A DNA stretch of 64,000 nt from Endocalyx cinctus (lineage: Eukaryota; Ascomycota; Sordariomycetes; Amphisphaeriales; Apiosporaceae). Under the pieces are notes generated by a model. The model was not told where the DNA came from. It searched no databases and was given only the letters and a program-made list of their open reading frames with translations. The DNA lies in assembly GCA_001600455.1 (NCBI GenBank), contig BCKC01000005.1:1240001-1304000 (forward strand), written 5' to 3'. Made by a program: the position numbers and the translations under genes. Shown piece after piece: positions 32,192-43,015 of the stretch. Each line of letters opens with the position of its first letter. Positions within the stretch are counted from its first letter, which is position 1.

Positions 32192-33068
32192 CTACGAGAC
32201 GGTAGCCTTCTCCTTGGGAAGAGGAGTGAATCGGAGGTAAGGCTTGACTATGCGGAAGTCGGGGAATAATTCCTTCGCCTGCTCGTTCTTGACACTCGGC
32301 GCAACGATAACGTCATCACCAGGCTGCCAGTTGATAGGCGTGGTGATCTTGTACTTGTCACCCGTCTGTAGAGAATCGACAATACGCAATACCTCAGCCG
32401 AGTTGCGGCCGGTGGAGGCAGGGTACGATAGGATTGTTCGGATGGTCTTCTTAGGGTCAATGATGAATACAGAGCGGATGGTGAAGGCAATTCCCTTCTC
32501 GTCAACGTTGGTGGCATCCTGGTGATCAATCCTATATCAGGGTTTTCATGTTAGTGGTCCATTTTCACGCATAACCAACATCCAAGACCTTGCTCGGATT
32601 AAAAAGGAGAATAGGTAGGATTTCACGTACATGTCGTATAACAAGGCAACCTGGCGCTCCTTGTCGGCAATGATGGGGAAAGCAACTTTGCCACCAGTAA
32701 CCTCGTCGATATCCTTGATCCAACCCTCGTGGCTTCCGAGGGTGTTGGCAGACAATCCAATAAGCTTGACGCCACGCTTGGTGAACTCGGGCTCGAGCTT
32801 AGCGAAGGCTCCAAGCTCGGTGGTGCAGACAGGAGTAAAATCCTCGGGGTGAGAGAACAAAACAACCCATTTGTCGCCAATGAACTCGTGGAAGTCGATG
32901 GGACCAGCGGTCGTCTCGGCCTTGAAGTTAGGGGCAGTGTAACCCAAGCGAAGCCTTTTATCCAAATGATTAGCCAAGTTAGTGGAGGGACATTCTGGAA
33001 CGAAAGACTTCAAAAAATTAGTAGGGGTAACATTGCACTACTTACGGGGTAGTTCTTTCCTGAGCCAT
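32192..33068 (-). CDS. PRX1: 1-Cys peroxiredoxin (Prx6 type)
   Basis: Three exons: 33068-33046, 32954-32631 and 32531-32192; 228 aa. The ATG lies in a 23-nt first exon (MAQERTTP). The peroxidatic Cys51 lies in HPEDFTPVCTTE, and the long C-terminal domain (TPINWQPGDDVIVAPSV to PYLRFTPLP) is diagnostic of the 1-Cys/Prx6 subgroup, with no resolving Cys at the usual 2-Cys position. The protein reduces H2O2 and organic peroxides. No clear mitochondrial presequence is seen, so a cytosolic location is more likely than for yeast Prx1. The length is usual for the family. Confidence 0.95.
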
Positions 33069-36000
33069 TGTGATTTAATGTGTGAAATGAATAATTAAGA
33101 ATAACAGATAAATTATCTACGGTGAGGAGGTTGTTGGTTATTATTGTGAAGTAGTGATGTTGACGAGGATTTATTTGGTTGAAGAAAAGAGATGGAGAGG
33201 GGGAGGGGTAGAGAGTATGTTATAATAAAATAAAATAAAATTTTAGTACCGATAAAAGGTAAATATTGATTATTAAATGCTTCTAAGAATACCTGTCCTT
33301 CATATGATTAACCCAAACCCATATATCTAGGGTGATGTCGCAATTCGTAGGCTGATTGATGGCAGCAAAGATCCATCTCCAAGTAAACTCTTTCCTTACT
33401 ATTCCTCACATACAGTCACCTAACATGCGATGCTCCCCGCAGGTTATTCAGCCGCTAAGTCATCACTAAATTACCCCTCACTAGTCTGTTTTGAGAGACT
33501 CGGCCATAATTGCGTGATGCGCGCAATTGGTGATTGGCTATTCTTAATTCTTGATAGATATTATGTCATTCCATCCCTCGAATTATACAATTCCAATCTG
33601 CCGTCAAATTGCGCTATAAAAAAATAATTTACATACTTTGCTTATCCTATCCTTTCTACTAGAATCTTCCCATCGGCTATCGGTGCTTGGTATTTTTGAT
33701 TTTGCCTTGTATACATTCTTGAAAACTTGATGTCCCAGGATATCGGTTATTTGATCCCTCATCCGGGAACCGGTCTACCGACTCTTACTATACCCGTATA
33801 TCTCATTAAATCCGTAAGCTACCGGACTTAACTTTGTCATATACGTCCATGGATATGTACTGCATTCTTAACCGACTGATATAAAGGATATTCACCTAGG
33901 TATTAATTATATCTATCTGTCAACTGTCGGTTGGTAAGTGTCCACGGAGTCGAAATCAGCGGCCCTCTAACCCCTCGAGATGGTGTGATTGCTCGGCATG
34001 CTGGACTAGTGTAGAAAGTGATGGATATTGGATACATAGTACATGTATTATCACTTAGTTCGGCTTAATTTTCCTAATCTTGTCATACGTTTCCACTTGG
34101 ATCCGATAGCCGTGAAACCCCGAAAATAATAATAAATAAATAAAAATAATCTTGCGTTGATGCTTCGTTCGTTATCAGTCTTGACGATGTTTGTTTTCAT
34201 CTACGAAATTTTGAAAACGTTTCCAATGGAGGTTTTATGAATAGACTGACTAGTGTCTCGAGGATTGAATACGAATCTCTAATTTCACCCGGATCTCGGC
34301 GCTTTACAAGGGTTGGTATAGACTGCGAAAAAATACTTTGAGGAATCTTATTTGAGTGTCGTATCAACCATGGTGACGACCATACATAAGGTGAGGAGAG
34401 AGCTTGTCACGGAACGAAGGTCCTACTGCCTATAATTACACGGTATTGTTATTCGAACTAATACAACTACTTAGTTTCTAAAGGAACACTAAAGCAAGTA
34501 AGATCAGCCGTCAGTTTTGCTATTGAATCCTTCGACGAAGTCTTATCGATAGCTACCAGCGGATGATACCTGGACATCTGAGTCTTTTCAAGAGACTTCG
34601 CCAGCCAGCATCATAACTTACACAGTATACAGGCATAAACGTTATCGATTTCCAAGCCCTCCGCAAGTTTATGTTGGTGCCAACGGTGGAATCATTATAC
34701 ATAGTAAAGTTATTACGTTGAAATAAGGTGAGGATGACTATTTAGATTGATGATCTGTAGCCTTTTAGGGTAAGGCTTTGGGCAGATCACTCCTCGGCAA
34801 GCCTTTATCAAGCTTCTCCTTAATCGAAGGCACCAAACCTGCAAGCGTACACGAGAAAAGAGCTTCTAAGGGCAAGAAAAAAGTCGGATCAAAAAGGGGC
34901 ATACCTGATCTTATTCAGGGGGGCGGTAATTATCTATTCAAAACGCTTCGGGCGTTCTTCTAGTTCTTTTCTCCATCCCGAATGCAACCATATCTCTGGC
35001 TACCGATCCTCCTCTTCCAGTAGGCAAGCTTGCTCTGCTATGGCGAGGCTAGTCCTCTGAAGTGATTTATCTAGGGTATTTGGCTCGGCCGAGAGAGGAG
35101 TTCCTGCACTGTTAGCGGAAGTTTACCGCGAATGCCTGTCATAATTGGAAAAGCGGACTGAAGCTCTATGCCACTTTCATGTATGAAACAAGCTAGACTT
35201 GACGTAGTCTCAGTACCCCTTTTGTCCTAAACTAGCTGATCATGTACACAGACATACAAGGACATGGTCTATGAGAAATTAGAAGCTCGGCTGCTGTCCG
35301 AAGAAGCTTAAGAGTTGTAAATCTCATGATGTGGCTGATACCGTCGAGGAACTGGCTTTATTGAGATGGAGACATTGACCATTCTAATCCGCCTACGTCG
35401 TATAAATGAATGATCTCAATTGGTCCTTTCGCCATTAATAGTATTAGTCCAACCCAAAATAGCAGAAATCATTATCCCATTTTGTATCTGAGCATACTAT
35501 TACCTCACCCGTCGCTTTTGTGAACCAGGCAACCCAGGAACCTTATGCGATGATTTTCTCTGCAGTTATGCATGATCGATATGATATAGGTCGGGTATCA
35601 TCCCGTGTAACCAAAGCTGCCGACCCGGATTGTAACCCCTTCATGTAACGCCACTGATATCACAGCGCAGGATTATGTAACGGGCTTGCCTCCCCCGGAA
35701 GACTTGCATCATTGTGGCTAGAATAATAATATCGAATCTTCTTCTAATATACCTCCTTAACCTCAAGCCTTATCGAATATTAAGCGATAAAGAGCTAAGC
35801 AGCATTGTCGATGATTCTAGATCTTTTGCCAATCATGAGCAAATATAAACAGTGAATACGAGTGTTTTAAAGCTACGAAAATTAGCCGTAAAACAACGGA
35901 GGGCGGCACCCGGTTAATCTTCTTATTCTTTTTTTTTTTTTGGATGGGGTATAAAAAAAAACTAGCCATCATCCCCTCTCTACACTACATGTTATGCAAT

Positions 36001-37179
36001 ATTGTACCAATTCGACCACGGCGCCCGGTGGTATCAGATCATTCACTTACTATCTTATCTACTATAGCAGGTACTTGGTGTGAAGTCAACCTTGATTTGA
36101 CTCTGTAGGGTATTGTAGCCCTACTATGACAAACAACTCGTATAGATACACAATTTCCTCGGAGTGTCTTCTATAAACTTAACGTAAGTGAAGATCCAAC
36201 GTACCGATTTGTGCTCAAATTTGCTCTAGATAAAAAGTATATCATTGGTGGAAGTATCCATTTTAAACCCCCATATACCAGATATAAATGCCTTTTTGTC
36301 TACCGATTTTTGGCTTCTATTCTGCCTTTTTAGGTCAAATGTATACTCCCGAAAAGTACCTCCCGAGCCGAATTATACACACATCTACCCCGGACTGGTA
36401 ATACAATCTGGTAAATTAACCGATGGGCTGAGTATTATGAAAATCACCTTGTTTCTACTTACCGAGAATAACGAGATTTACGTCTCTGGGATACACGAGT
36501 TACGCAAATCTCTTAGAGTGGTTCGCACCATCAGCACGAACTAATCAATATTCTGCATACTCATATTTACCTATCTTCTTGACACATATCACACCTTTCA
36601 TCCACGTAAGAAGATACTTATGGGTAATAAATTGTTATACACCATTAGAGAGCTTGTAGGAATATACACTTGGTGTAATGCCCGGGATCAATAAGTATAC
36701 ATATAGGTATAACGATATACTTCGTATAGTTATCCACGTATCTTTTATCATATTATTGCCGTATGATCGAGGAGAACTTGACCGCTGAGAGCTCTTCACC
36801 GCCGAATCCGTTCTAGAACTATGCGTATATATGATGAGACATATTATGAGACCCCCGTGTTACACATGATTGGAGGTATGACAAAAAGCAACCGACCGAT
36901 CCATAAACGCCGATACATGGCCGTAAAAACATGTGCGGCTCACGCCACTTTTCCATGGTGCCACCACCGTTTCTTTTCCTCTTTTTTTCCACTTCCCCTC
37001 TGGTTGAAGACCGCTCCCCTTGAATTGACCCCAAACCCCAAGCGAGAAAGGAAAATAGAACCCTTCTGAAGGGTCGTTAGTACCGGATGTCTCCTCCGGG
37101 AAACATTCACAAGACTAGTGTATACACCTGCGTATATTGCCAACCCCTAAACCCCCCCTTCCCACCAAATGAGCCTTCA
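33069..37179. other. 4.1-kb gene-free region
   Basis: No gene could be supported. Most is AT-rich with scattered homopolymers (for example T13 at about 35929-35941). A patch at about 34760-35350 is compositionally different, with few homopolymers and a 61-codon frame at 34778-34963; its origin is unclear. The frame at 36245-36544 begins at a non-ATG codon and shows no domain. Confidence 0.5.
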
Positions 37180-37368
37180 TCACGCATGATCCGGAGCGCA
37201 GTCAGCACAGAAACCGCCAGCGTCCGACTCTCCTTCGCCGACGCGCTCCTTCAGCTCGCAAGCTCCGGTGGACTCAAAGTCGTCGCAGTCGTCGATCTTG
37301 ACTTCGTCGCTCGTGTACCAAGCACCGCATTCATCGCAGTACCATTTTAATAGGATGTATTTGCACAT
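37180..37368 (-). CDS. Small Cys-rich protein, putative zinc ribbon
   Basis: Single exon, 62 aa, with an ATG at 37366-37368. It contains two CxxC pairs, Cys11-DE-Cys14 and Cys54-AD-Cys57, plus Cys2, Cys28 and Cys37, between acidic stretches. This pattern could bind zinc. Codon usage is clearly coding-like (GC-rich third positions in an otherwise AT-rich region), which is the main support. No family was recognised with confidence. It sits isolated between a 4-kb gene-poor stretch and the NMT gene. It might be the only exon of a small conserved fungal protein, or the last exon of a longer gene. Confidence 0.5.
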   Translation of the reverse strand: MCKYILLKWYCDECGAWYTSDEVKIDDCDDFESTGACELKERVGEGESDAGGFCADCAPDHA

Positions 37369-38351
37369 CGTGCTTTACGCGCGCTAAAAAAAATATGTGC
37401 CGCCTTATGTAGTAGCCTTGCAAAGTAGGCAAAACGGATAATTAGCCCACACAAGAAAATACAAGGAAAGAAAAAAAATCAAAGGCAGAGAGAAAAAGAA
37501 TTATCTAGTAGACCTTCACTTGGCTGGGGATTAGAGCCTATCTTCCGCTCTTCCAATATTCACTTACTCACCAGGGCTTCGAGGAGAATTAGTTTGATTC
37601 ATCCTTTCAAGTATGTCACTCGTAACAGAAGGCTGAACCCTGCGACGCACGGGTGAGGGGACTCTCGAGTCATGACGCGTATTGATACATATGTAGCCAT
37701 ATTGGTAACAGTCTAAAGGTAGACTATCGAAAAGTTTTTCTTAGATATACCTGGGGAGAAATGGCGAGAGATTGTACGTAACACATGCGCACCAACGATT
37801 AGGAGATCCTAAGAAAACCTTGACAAATATTTTTTCAATGCCTAGGATGCAGAGAAACCTGAGGATTTAACAGACGGATGGAACTTTATAACATAAAACT
37901 GCATAATGGCGGATTCAGGGATAGATCTGGCCTGGGTTAATTAGGCATACATGACGGGGAAAGCCAGCCGTGTACCGTTCTATTGGCCAGAAGGGCGGAC
38001 GAGGTACGTGTATGCGAAACTAGCTCCTAAGACGGCAATTGGAGAGGTTGATAGCTGCACATAGCCGATGCACCCATTAGCTACTTTGAAAATGAATCTA
38101 GAAATTGCGGAGATTGCTGTTACGTTACGAGATGCTTTCGAGGTCAAGTCACATGTCAAAGCGTAAAAACGAGTCTTGACATACAATCACGGCAAAATTG
38201 CAATCGTCTAACCCCACTGGTCTATGGGAAACGAAGATATTCTTATTCGGTGTACCTTGAAGTAGAATATATATATATATATCTTATCCGTTGCTTTTAG
38301 CTGAAAAGATACAGCCCTCCTACCATAACGATGCAATTTGGGTTGTGTAGT
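37369..38351. other. Intergenic region
   Basis: No gene is supported. It includes an (AT)n stretch near 38267-38282. The minus-strand frame at 37980-38186 has no recognised feature. Confidence 0.5.
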
Positions 38352-40091
38352 TCATCGTGTATACGCAGCAATAGATCGCATATCGTTAAATTTGTGTTTT
38401 CCTGTAACTATATTAGAATATGTGCATAAGAGGATTAAATTGGAAAATGATAGAACGAACCCAATTCCACTGAGAGCTTGAAGGTCCAAGCGATTTCTCT
38501 TGTCTACGCCACCGGCTATAGGATGTGCCCGGTAGTTGAAAAGGTAGTAGTGTAATTGGCCATCGCCAGGGCCGAATTTCTGGTCTTCCAAGAAGAGGCC
38601 ATTATCCATGAGCGACAACGCATTGTAAACATCGAATTTATACTGCTTGCAATAAACCAGCGAGTCTGTGATGAGTTCATTAAGACGAGTTTTGAGGGCA
38701 TCTCGGTCAACGGGAGTGGCGAGGCCTGTCTCAGTTGCGTAGTAGAACAGGTAGGCAGCTCTAACGGCCGAATGCTTAGGATGGTTGATTACAGAAGATT
38801 CGAGACAGTAAAAAGAGAAAAAGTCGGTTATTTTCTTATGTTCATCCTATTTCTTGGGTCAGCAAACGCTTCTCGATTATGAAGATGATTTCATCTAGGG
38901 GATCTTACCTCAACAACATATGTCCATACAACCTGTTCTTCAAGAGCATCCTTCTTGTTATGTAAAAGCCAATGCTCAACCTCATTCTTGTCAAACTCGG
39001 CGGCCATGTCATACTTGGCCAAGTACCGCGTTAACAGATCTTGAACGGCAGGAATATCTTTCTTCTGCATCTCTCTCAGTCCTCGGATAGCGGTACGGTC
39101 GGGAACGGCGTATTTTCTGATTTGAAACTGAGGTTTGCTGTTCGGCGGTAATGGGCTGAAGCCAACGTCGTATAGTTTCTGCCAGTTTATCGCCCGGTGG
39201 TAGTATCTACACGTGCTCACGGGGGTTGGAAGAACGATTCCGCCAGTATAGATGGCCTGGAAAACACCTTCCAAATTACATAATCTGGTGATTTCTTTTA
39301 TAAGAACCGGAGCTAGGCGCTTTGAACGAAGTTTTTTGTGTATGCAGAGGAAGTTCACTTCAGAAGCGTGAACTACCTTATCCCTGATGCGTAACTCGAC
39401 GGGGATGGCGGCAATGAAGGCAACAAGCTTTTTCGAAGTTGTTACTCTAACACCACGATGCCACTCTTTTTTCCAGCCGGGAGGCATCATGGCCCTACAA
39501 ATATGAATGTTAGCGAGCCAAGCCTCTCTATTACATAGGAGAAGTAGCCTACCATTTCAATATGCTCGTGGAGTAATTGAAGCGAAACATAGCTTCGTCA
39601 TCCTCGACATAGTGACCGTTCAATAGTTCCCATACTTCTTTTAGCTGAGATTCGTCAAGGAGGTCGAGGGTGCTCCATTCGAAGCCATCTACCAAGGGAG
39701 GAGGTGTCTTGGATATCTCATCGACGGTCTGAATTTTTATAGGCCCCTCTTCAAAAGGTTTTTTGGGGTCAGAGTCTTCACCGAACTTTGGTACAGGTTG
39801 TGTGGTCCAAAACTTGTACGCGCCCATATCCTTCACATTCTTTCCACTCGAAGCCAATCCGGTCATGATATCTTGAAGATTTAGACGTTTAAGGGCCTCG
39901 GTCGCAGCGTTAGGATTATCGTCGCTCCCACTGGCAAGCTCGTTGGCAAGGGCAGGGTTGAGGTCGAGAAGCTGAGACACCTGTTCGTTCGAGAGGCCAT
40001 CGACAGCCTTTTGTATTTTCTTCGCTGCCTTTTCTTTATCTTTTTCCTTGTCCCTTCCTTTTCCTTTCTCGGGTTTAGAATCGTCGGCCAT
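38352..40091 (-). CDS. NMT1: Glycylpeptide N-tetradecanoyltransferase (N-myristoyltransferase)
   Basis: Three exons: 40091-39553, 39494-38909 and 38846-38352; 539 aa. It transfers myristate from myristoyl-CoA to N-terminal glycine. Family hallmarks are a Lys-rich N-terminal arm, [40 protein letters not shown] (CoA-binding core), [19 protein letters not shown], and [15 protein letters not shown] in the last exon. Acceptor choice at 38846 restores [10 protein letters not shown] in frame. Family members normally stop right after the G-[VI]-G-x-V-[ML]-L end, whose terminal carboxylate serves as catalytic base. Here GIGFVL (ending at residue 507) is followed by 32 more residues before the first stop. 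No good alternative splice that restores the usual end was found. The tail may be real, or reflect an unusual 3' splice or a sequence error. Confidence 0.93.
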
Positions 40092-40750
40092 CGTTACTGA
40101 TTGATGCTATATGAGAATTAAGATACTTGATTCAATTAACTCAGAATTCTGCTACCCTGCAATAATGAGCTGTCTACTATGTAGGTGTTTCTGACGAGGG
40201 GCATTGGTGGGGTCAGGTACTTAAGTACTAAGGTTAGTAGATGCCTACTAGTATTCAATGATGTAGTGTGTAAGGATCCTGGCAGCCCTGGCAATGACTA
40301 CCTGATTATACTTGTACTGTACAGAGTACATAGGTTGGTAACGTACCTGAGTCACTAACGGACAGCTAACCCAAGTGCTGTACATACTGTCCACGGGTAC
40401 GTATATGTTCAGGGCCTAGGCACTAGGTTAGAGGGTTTTATAGGCTTCTAACTGAATTTAGTCTAGCGGTGTAACAAATAATTAGGCAGCTGTCAGCATC
40501 AGCCTAGCCTGCCTGGCTGCCTGGCTGCCAGGGCTATCAGATACCCCAATATTGTATCTCGGCATATCGATATTAACCGGTAAGAAGTAATACAATTTAT
40601 GCGCTGACGACCTGAGTATTCACTCAGTACCTAACATTGTATATACCCACTACTGGTATAGATCTGATAATTCTTCCAAACATATAAACTAGGTATATTC
40701 TACCTTACTCAACATATATCTGTCTATATAAAGGCTCAACTGCAAACGGA
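40092..40750. other. Intergenic region
   Basis: AT-rich upstream region of the NMT gene and 3' region of the ABHD12-like gene. It contains short GCCTG/GGCTGCC repeats near 40506-40532. No gene is seen. Confidence 0.5.
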
Positions 40751-42247
40751 TTACGAAGATGCCTGATCGTCGTCTAGTTCAAATGATCTCATAACAGCAA
40801 GCGCGACGTTTGAGGATGTCATAACGTTATTATGTCCTAAGATCATCAGCTCTACTCGAGAAAGATATATATAGAAAGCAGCAGGTTCTTACCTCCGTGC
40901 GGGACAAGCTCTTCACGAATGATTATGTTTGGTTCCGACTTGACGATTGAAATAAAGGTACCGTCATCCCGATGTATGGTCCTGAGCTTCTTCCATTCTA
41001 GAAATGCATCCTCGTCCATTTCCTCACCTACAGTGGCAAGCGCTGAAGATTTGAACAATGCATCACTAAGGTGACATGGAATCTCTGCATCATTAGCTGC
41101 GTGAATTAGAGTTAATCTCAGCTTTGTTCGAGTCAGTTCGACAATGTGAGCAAGTCTCTCACTTGACTTCCATTTATCAACAATGAAGCTTTGAAAGAAC
41201 CGGAGTAGTGGAGGTATTGACCGAATTGGTGAGAGTACGGGAACAACACCACCTGCTGTATACGAGCTGAGAAGAGTCGGAAGATTCGGGAAGCCGGCTA
41301 CTAAGATGATACCTGCAAACTCGATTCCTTCCATGGCGAAATACTCTGCCACACCGCTCGTTACGGCAGTACCAAGACTCTGTCCTAGTAACACAATACG
41401 GCTGGGATGAACGTTGGCTACATTCATGGCCCAATTGACCGCCGTGGCTCCATCCTGAATAAGACCTTGCTCTGTTGGTGAACCGGTAGATTTGCCAAAT
41501 CCTCGATAGTCGAGAGTCAGTATATGGTAGTTTGAAGTGTCAGTCAAAGTGTGGAAGTGATCAGGACGTATTCCTTGAGCAATATGACCGGCATTCTATA
41601 TTATAATTAGTTTAGGCCTCAGAACCTTTCTTACGCAATGCGCGCTTACTCCGTGAACTTCGAGACTAATTAGTATAAATGCACCGATTAAGGAAGACCA
41701 TGATCGTACAGCTAATAATAAGTCGAGCCTTGGGATCCTCTCGTAGCAACTTGAAGGATTCTGTTTTGGTTATGTCCGAGGAAAATCCAGCCGGACTAGC
41801 CTGAAGCTTCTCCTCATGCTTGAGGTAAGTAGCAAGGGGAAGAATGGACCAAGCGTAGAGATGCTCTCCATCTGCAGAAACTAATGAAAAGGGAGTAATT
41901 TGATTTCCTGAATTTTTGTGTCGTTAGTTAGTGGACATGAAATAATAGGTTTTGATTGTAGGGATAGGGGTGAAGTCGAACTCGCAAAACCCCAATATTC
42001 CGGCTTGTTTAAGTCATGCCAAAACAGAGTATTGAAGCGATGAGCATATAAGAAGCTACGACAAAGTATCGATGTTAGTTGGTTTCTTCAGATGTTGCGA
42101 GATATATTGTTAAGCAAGGAGGTTGGATTCTCACTTTCTCTGAAAGAAAGGTATAGTGCCGAGAAAGATGAAGGTTACATATAGGCCAACTGGAACACCC
42201 AAGCTGACGAATAAGGGAATAGCCCAAGACGAGGTACGAGGTGCCAT
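40751..42247 (-). CDS. ABHD12-like membrane-anchored serine hydrolase
   Basis: Six exons in transcript order: 42247-42135, 42055-41982, 41907-41710, 41657-41650 (8 nt), 41595-40893 and 40836-40751; 393 aa. Residues 9-34 form an N-terminal membrane anchor. The hydrolase core shows the oxyanion stretch FHGNAGH (129-135), the DYRGFGKS turn, the nucleophile elbow GQSLG (Ser204), HAANDAEIP carrying the acid, and the catalytic His367 in PHGGHN. The 8-nt exon is required: it supplies the end of Phe and the His-Gly of the conserved HGNAGH motif. The assignment to ABHD12/monoacylglycerol-lipase-like hydrolases rests on layout and motifs. The substrate is expected to be a lysophospholipid or monoacylglycerol. 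Confidence 0.88.
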
Positions 42248-43015
42248 GGATAGAGATATCGATTCGATATAAGATTAAGTATTCGGAGCCTATATATTTA
42301 TTAGATATACTGCCTAGATATCTCTAATTATCTAGGTTAGATATCTGGATGCTTAGATGAAGTTATTTCATAAAGATACTACTGTACTAGTAAACTTGTC
42401 AACCCCTTAGAGTTAAGCTTATAATGTAATATTTGAAGCTTCTGTACGGAGTACACTGTATGATATGCATAAGGTTATAACCTATACGGTAATAGTCCGT
42501 ACACTGTACAGTACTCCGTACTTAGTAATACACTATATGTCAGCTCTTCTGGAGTAATATTTTAATTAACTCTTAAACTTATATATTCAATTATGTAGGT
42601 TAATACTCGGTACTTAACGCTGTTATGCTATTATCCGAGACGCTACTTACATACCCCCAATTAAAGCATGTCCATGTATAATTCTTAGCTTGTATTTATT
42701 GGACGTAACGCGATTTCCCTTCAACTAAGATCTTAACCTAGATTCCCTTCTCTTTAATAATAAATATTCTCTCTCAACCTCGTACCCATAATCAACTCAA
42801 TCACATCCTCTTTAATAAAAGAAGGTCGAGGGGGGGAAACAGAAAAGAGGAAAGAGGGAAATACAACTTTCTCTTACTTATATTACTGGGTTTCAACTTT
42901 TCCTCGATTAAATATCATATTTTATCTTCTGTATTTCGTCGACCTCATGATTTCTTTATAAGAAGCTATTACACCTCGTAACCTGCCCTGGTCTCGTCTC
43001 GTGTATATACCAACC
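42248..43015. promoter_or_regulatory. Shared divergent promoter region (ABHD12-like / SWC3)
   Basis: A 768-bp AT-rich stretch between head-to-head start codons. It carries an inverted repeat of TACGGAGTAC (42445-42454) and GTACTCCGTA (42511-42520). No TATA position was assigned. Confidence 0.45.

Noticed and set aside
34778..34963. 61-codon Lys-rich plus-strand frame
   Set aside because: Too short and unsupported; mentioned only as part of an odd-composition patch.
36245..36544. 99-codon plus-strand open frame
   Set aside because: It begins at a TTG, has no ATG close by, no domain, no coding composition and no splice context.
38352..38470. Extra intron at the NMT 3' end to explain the tail
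   Set aside because: Possible donors and acceptors (GG|GTTCGT with ATAG or ACAG) do not restore the expected hydrophobic terminus, so the readthrough tail is reported as seen.
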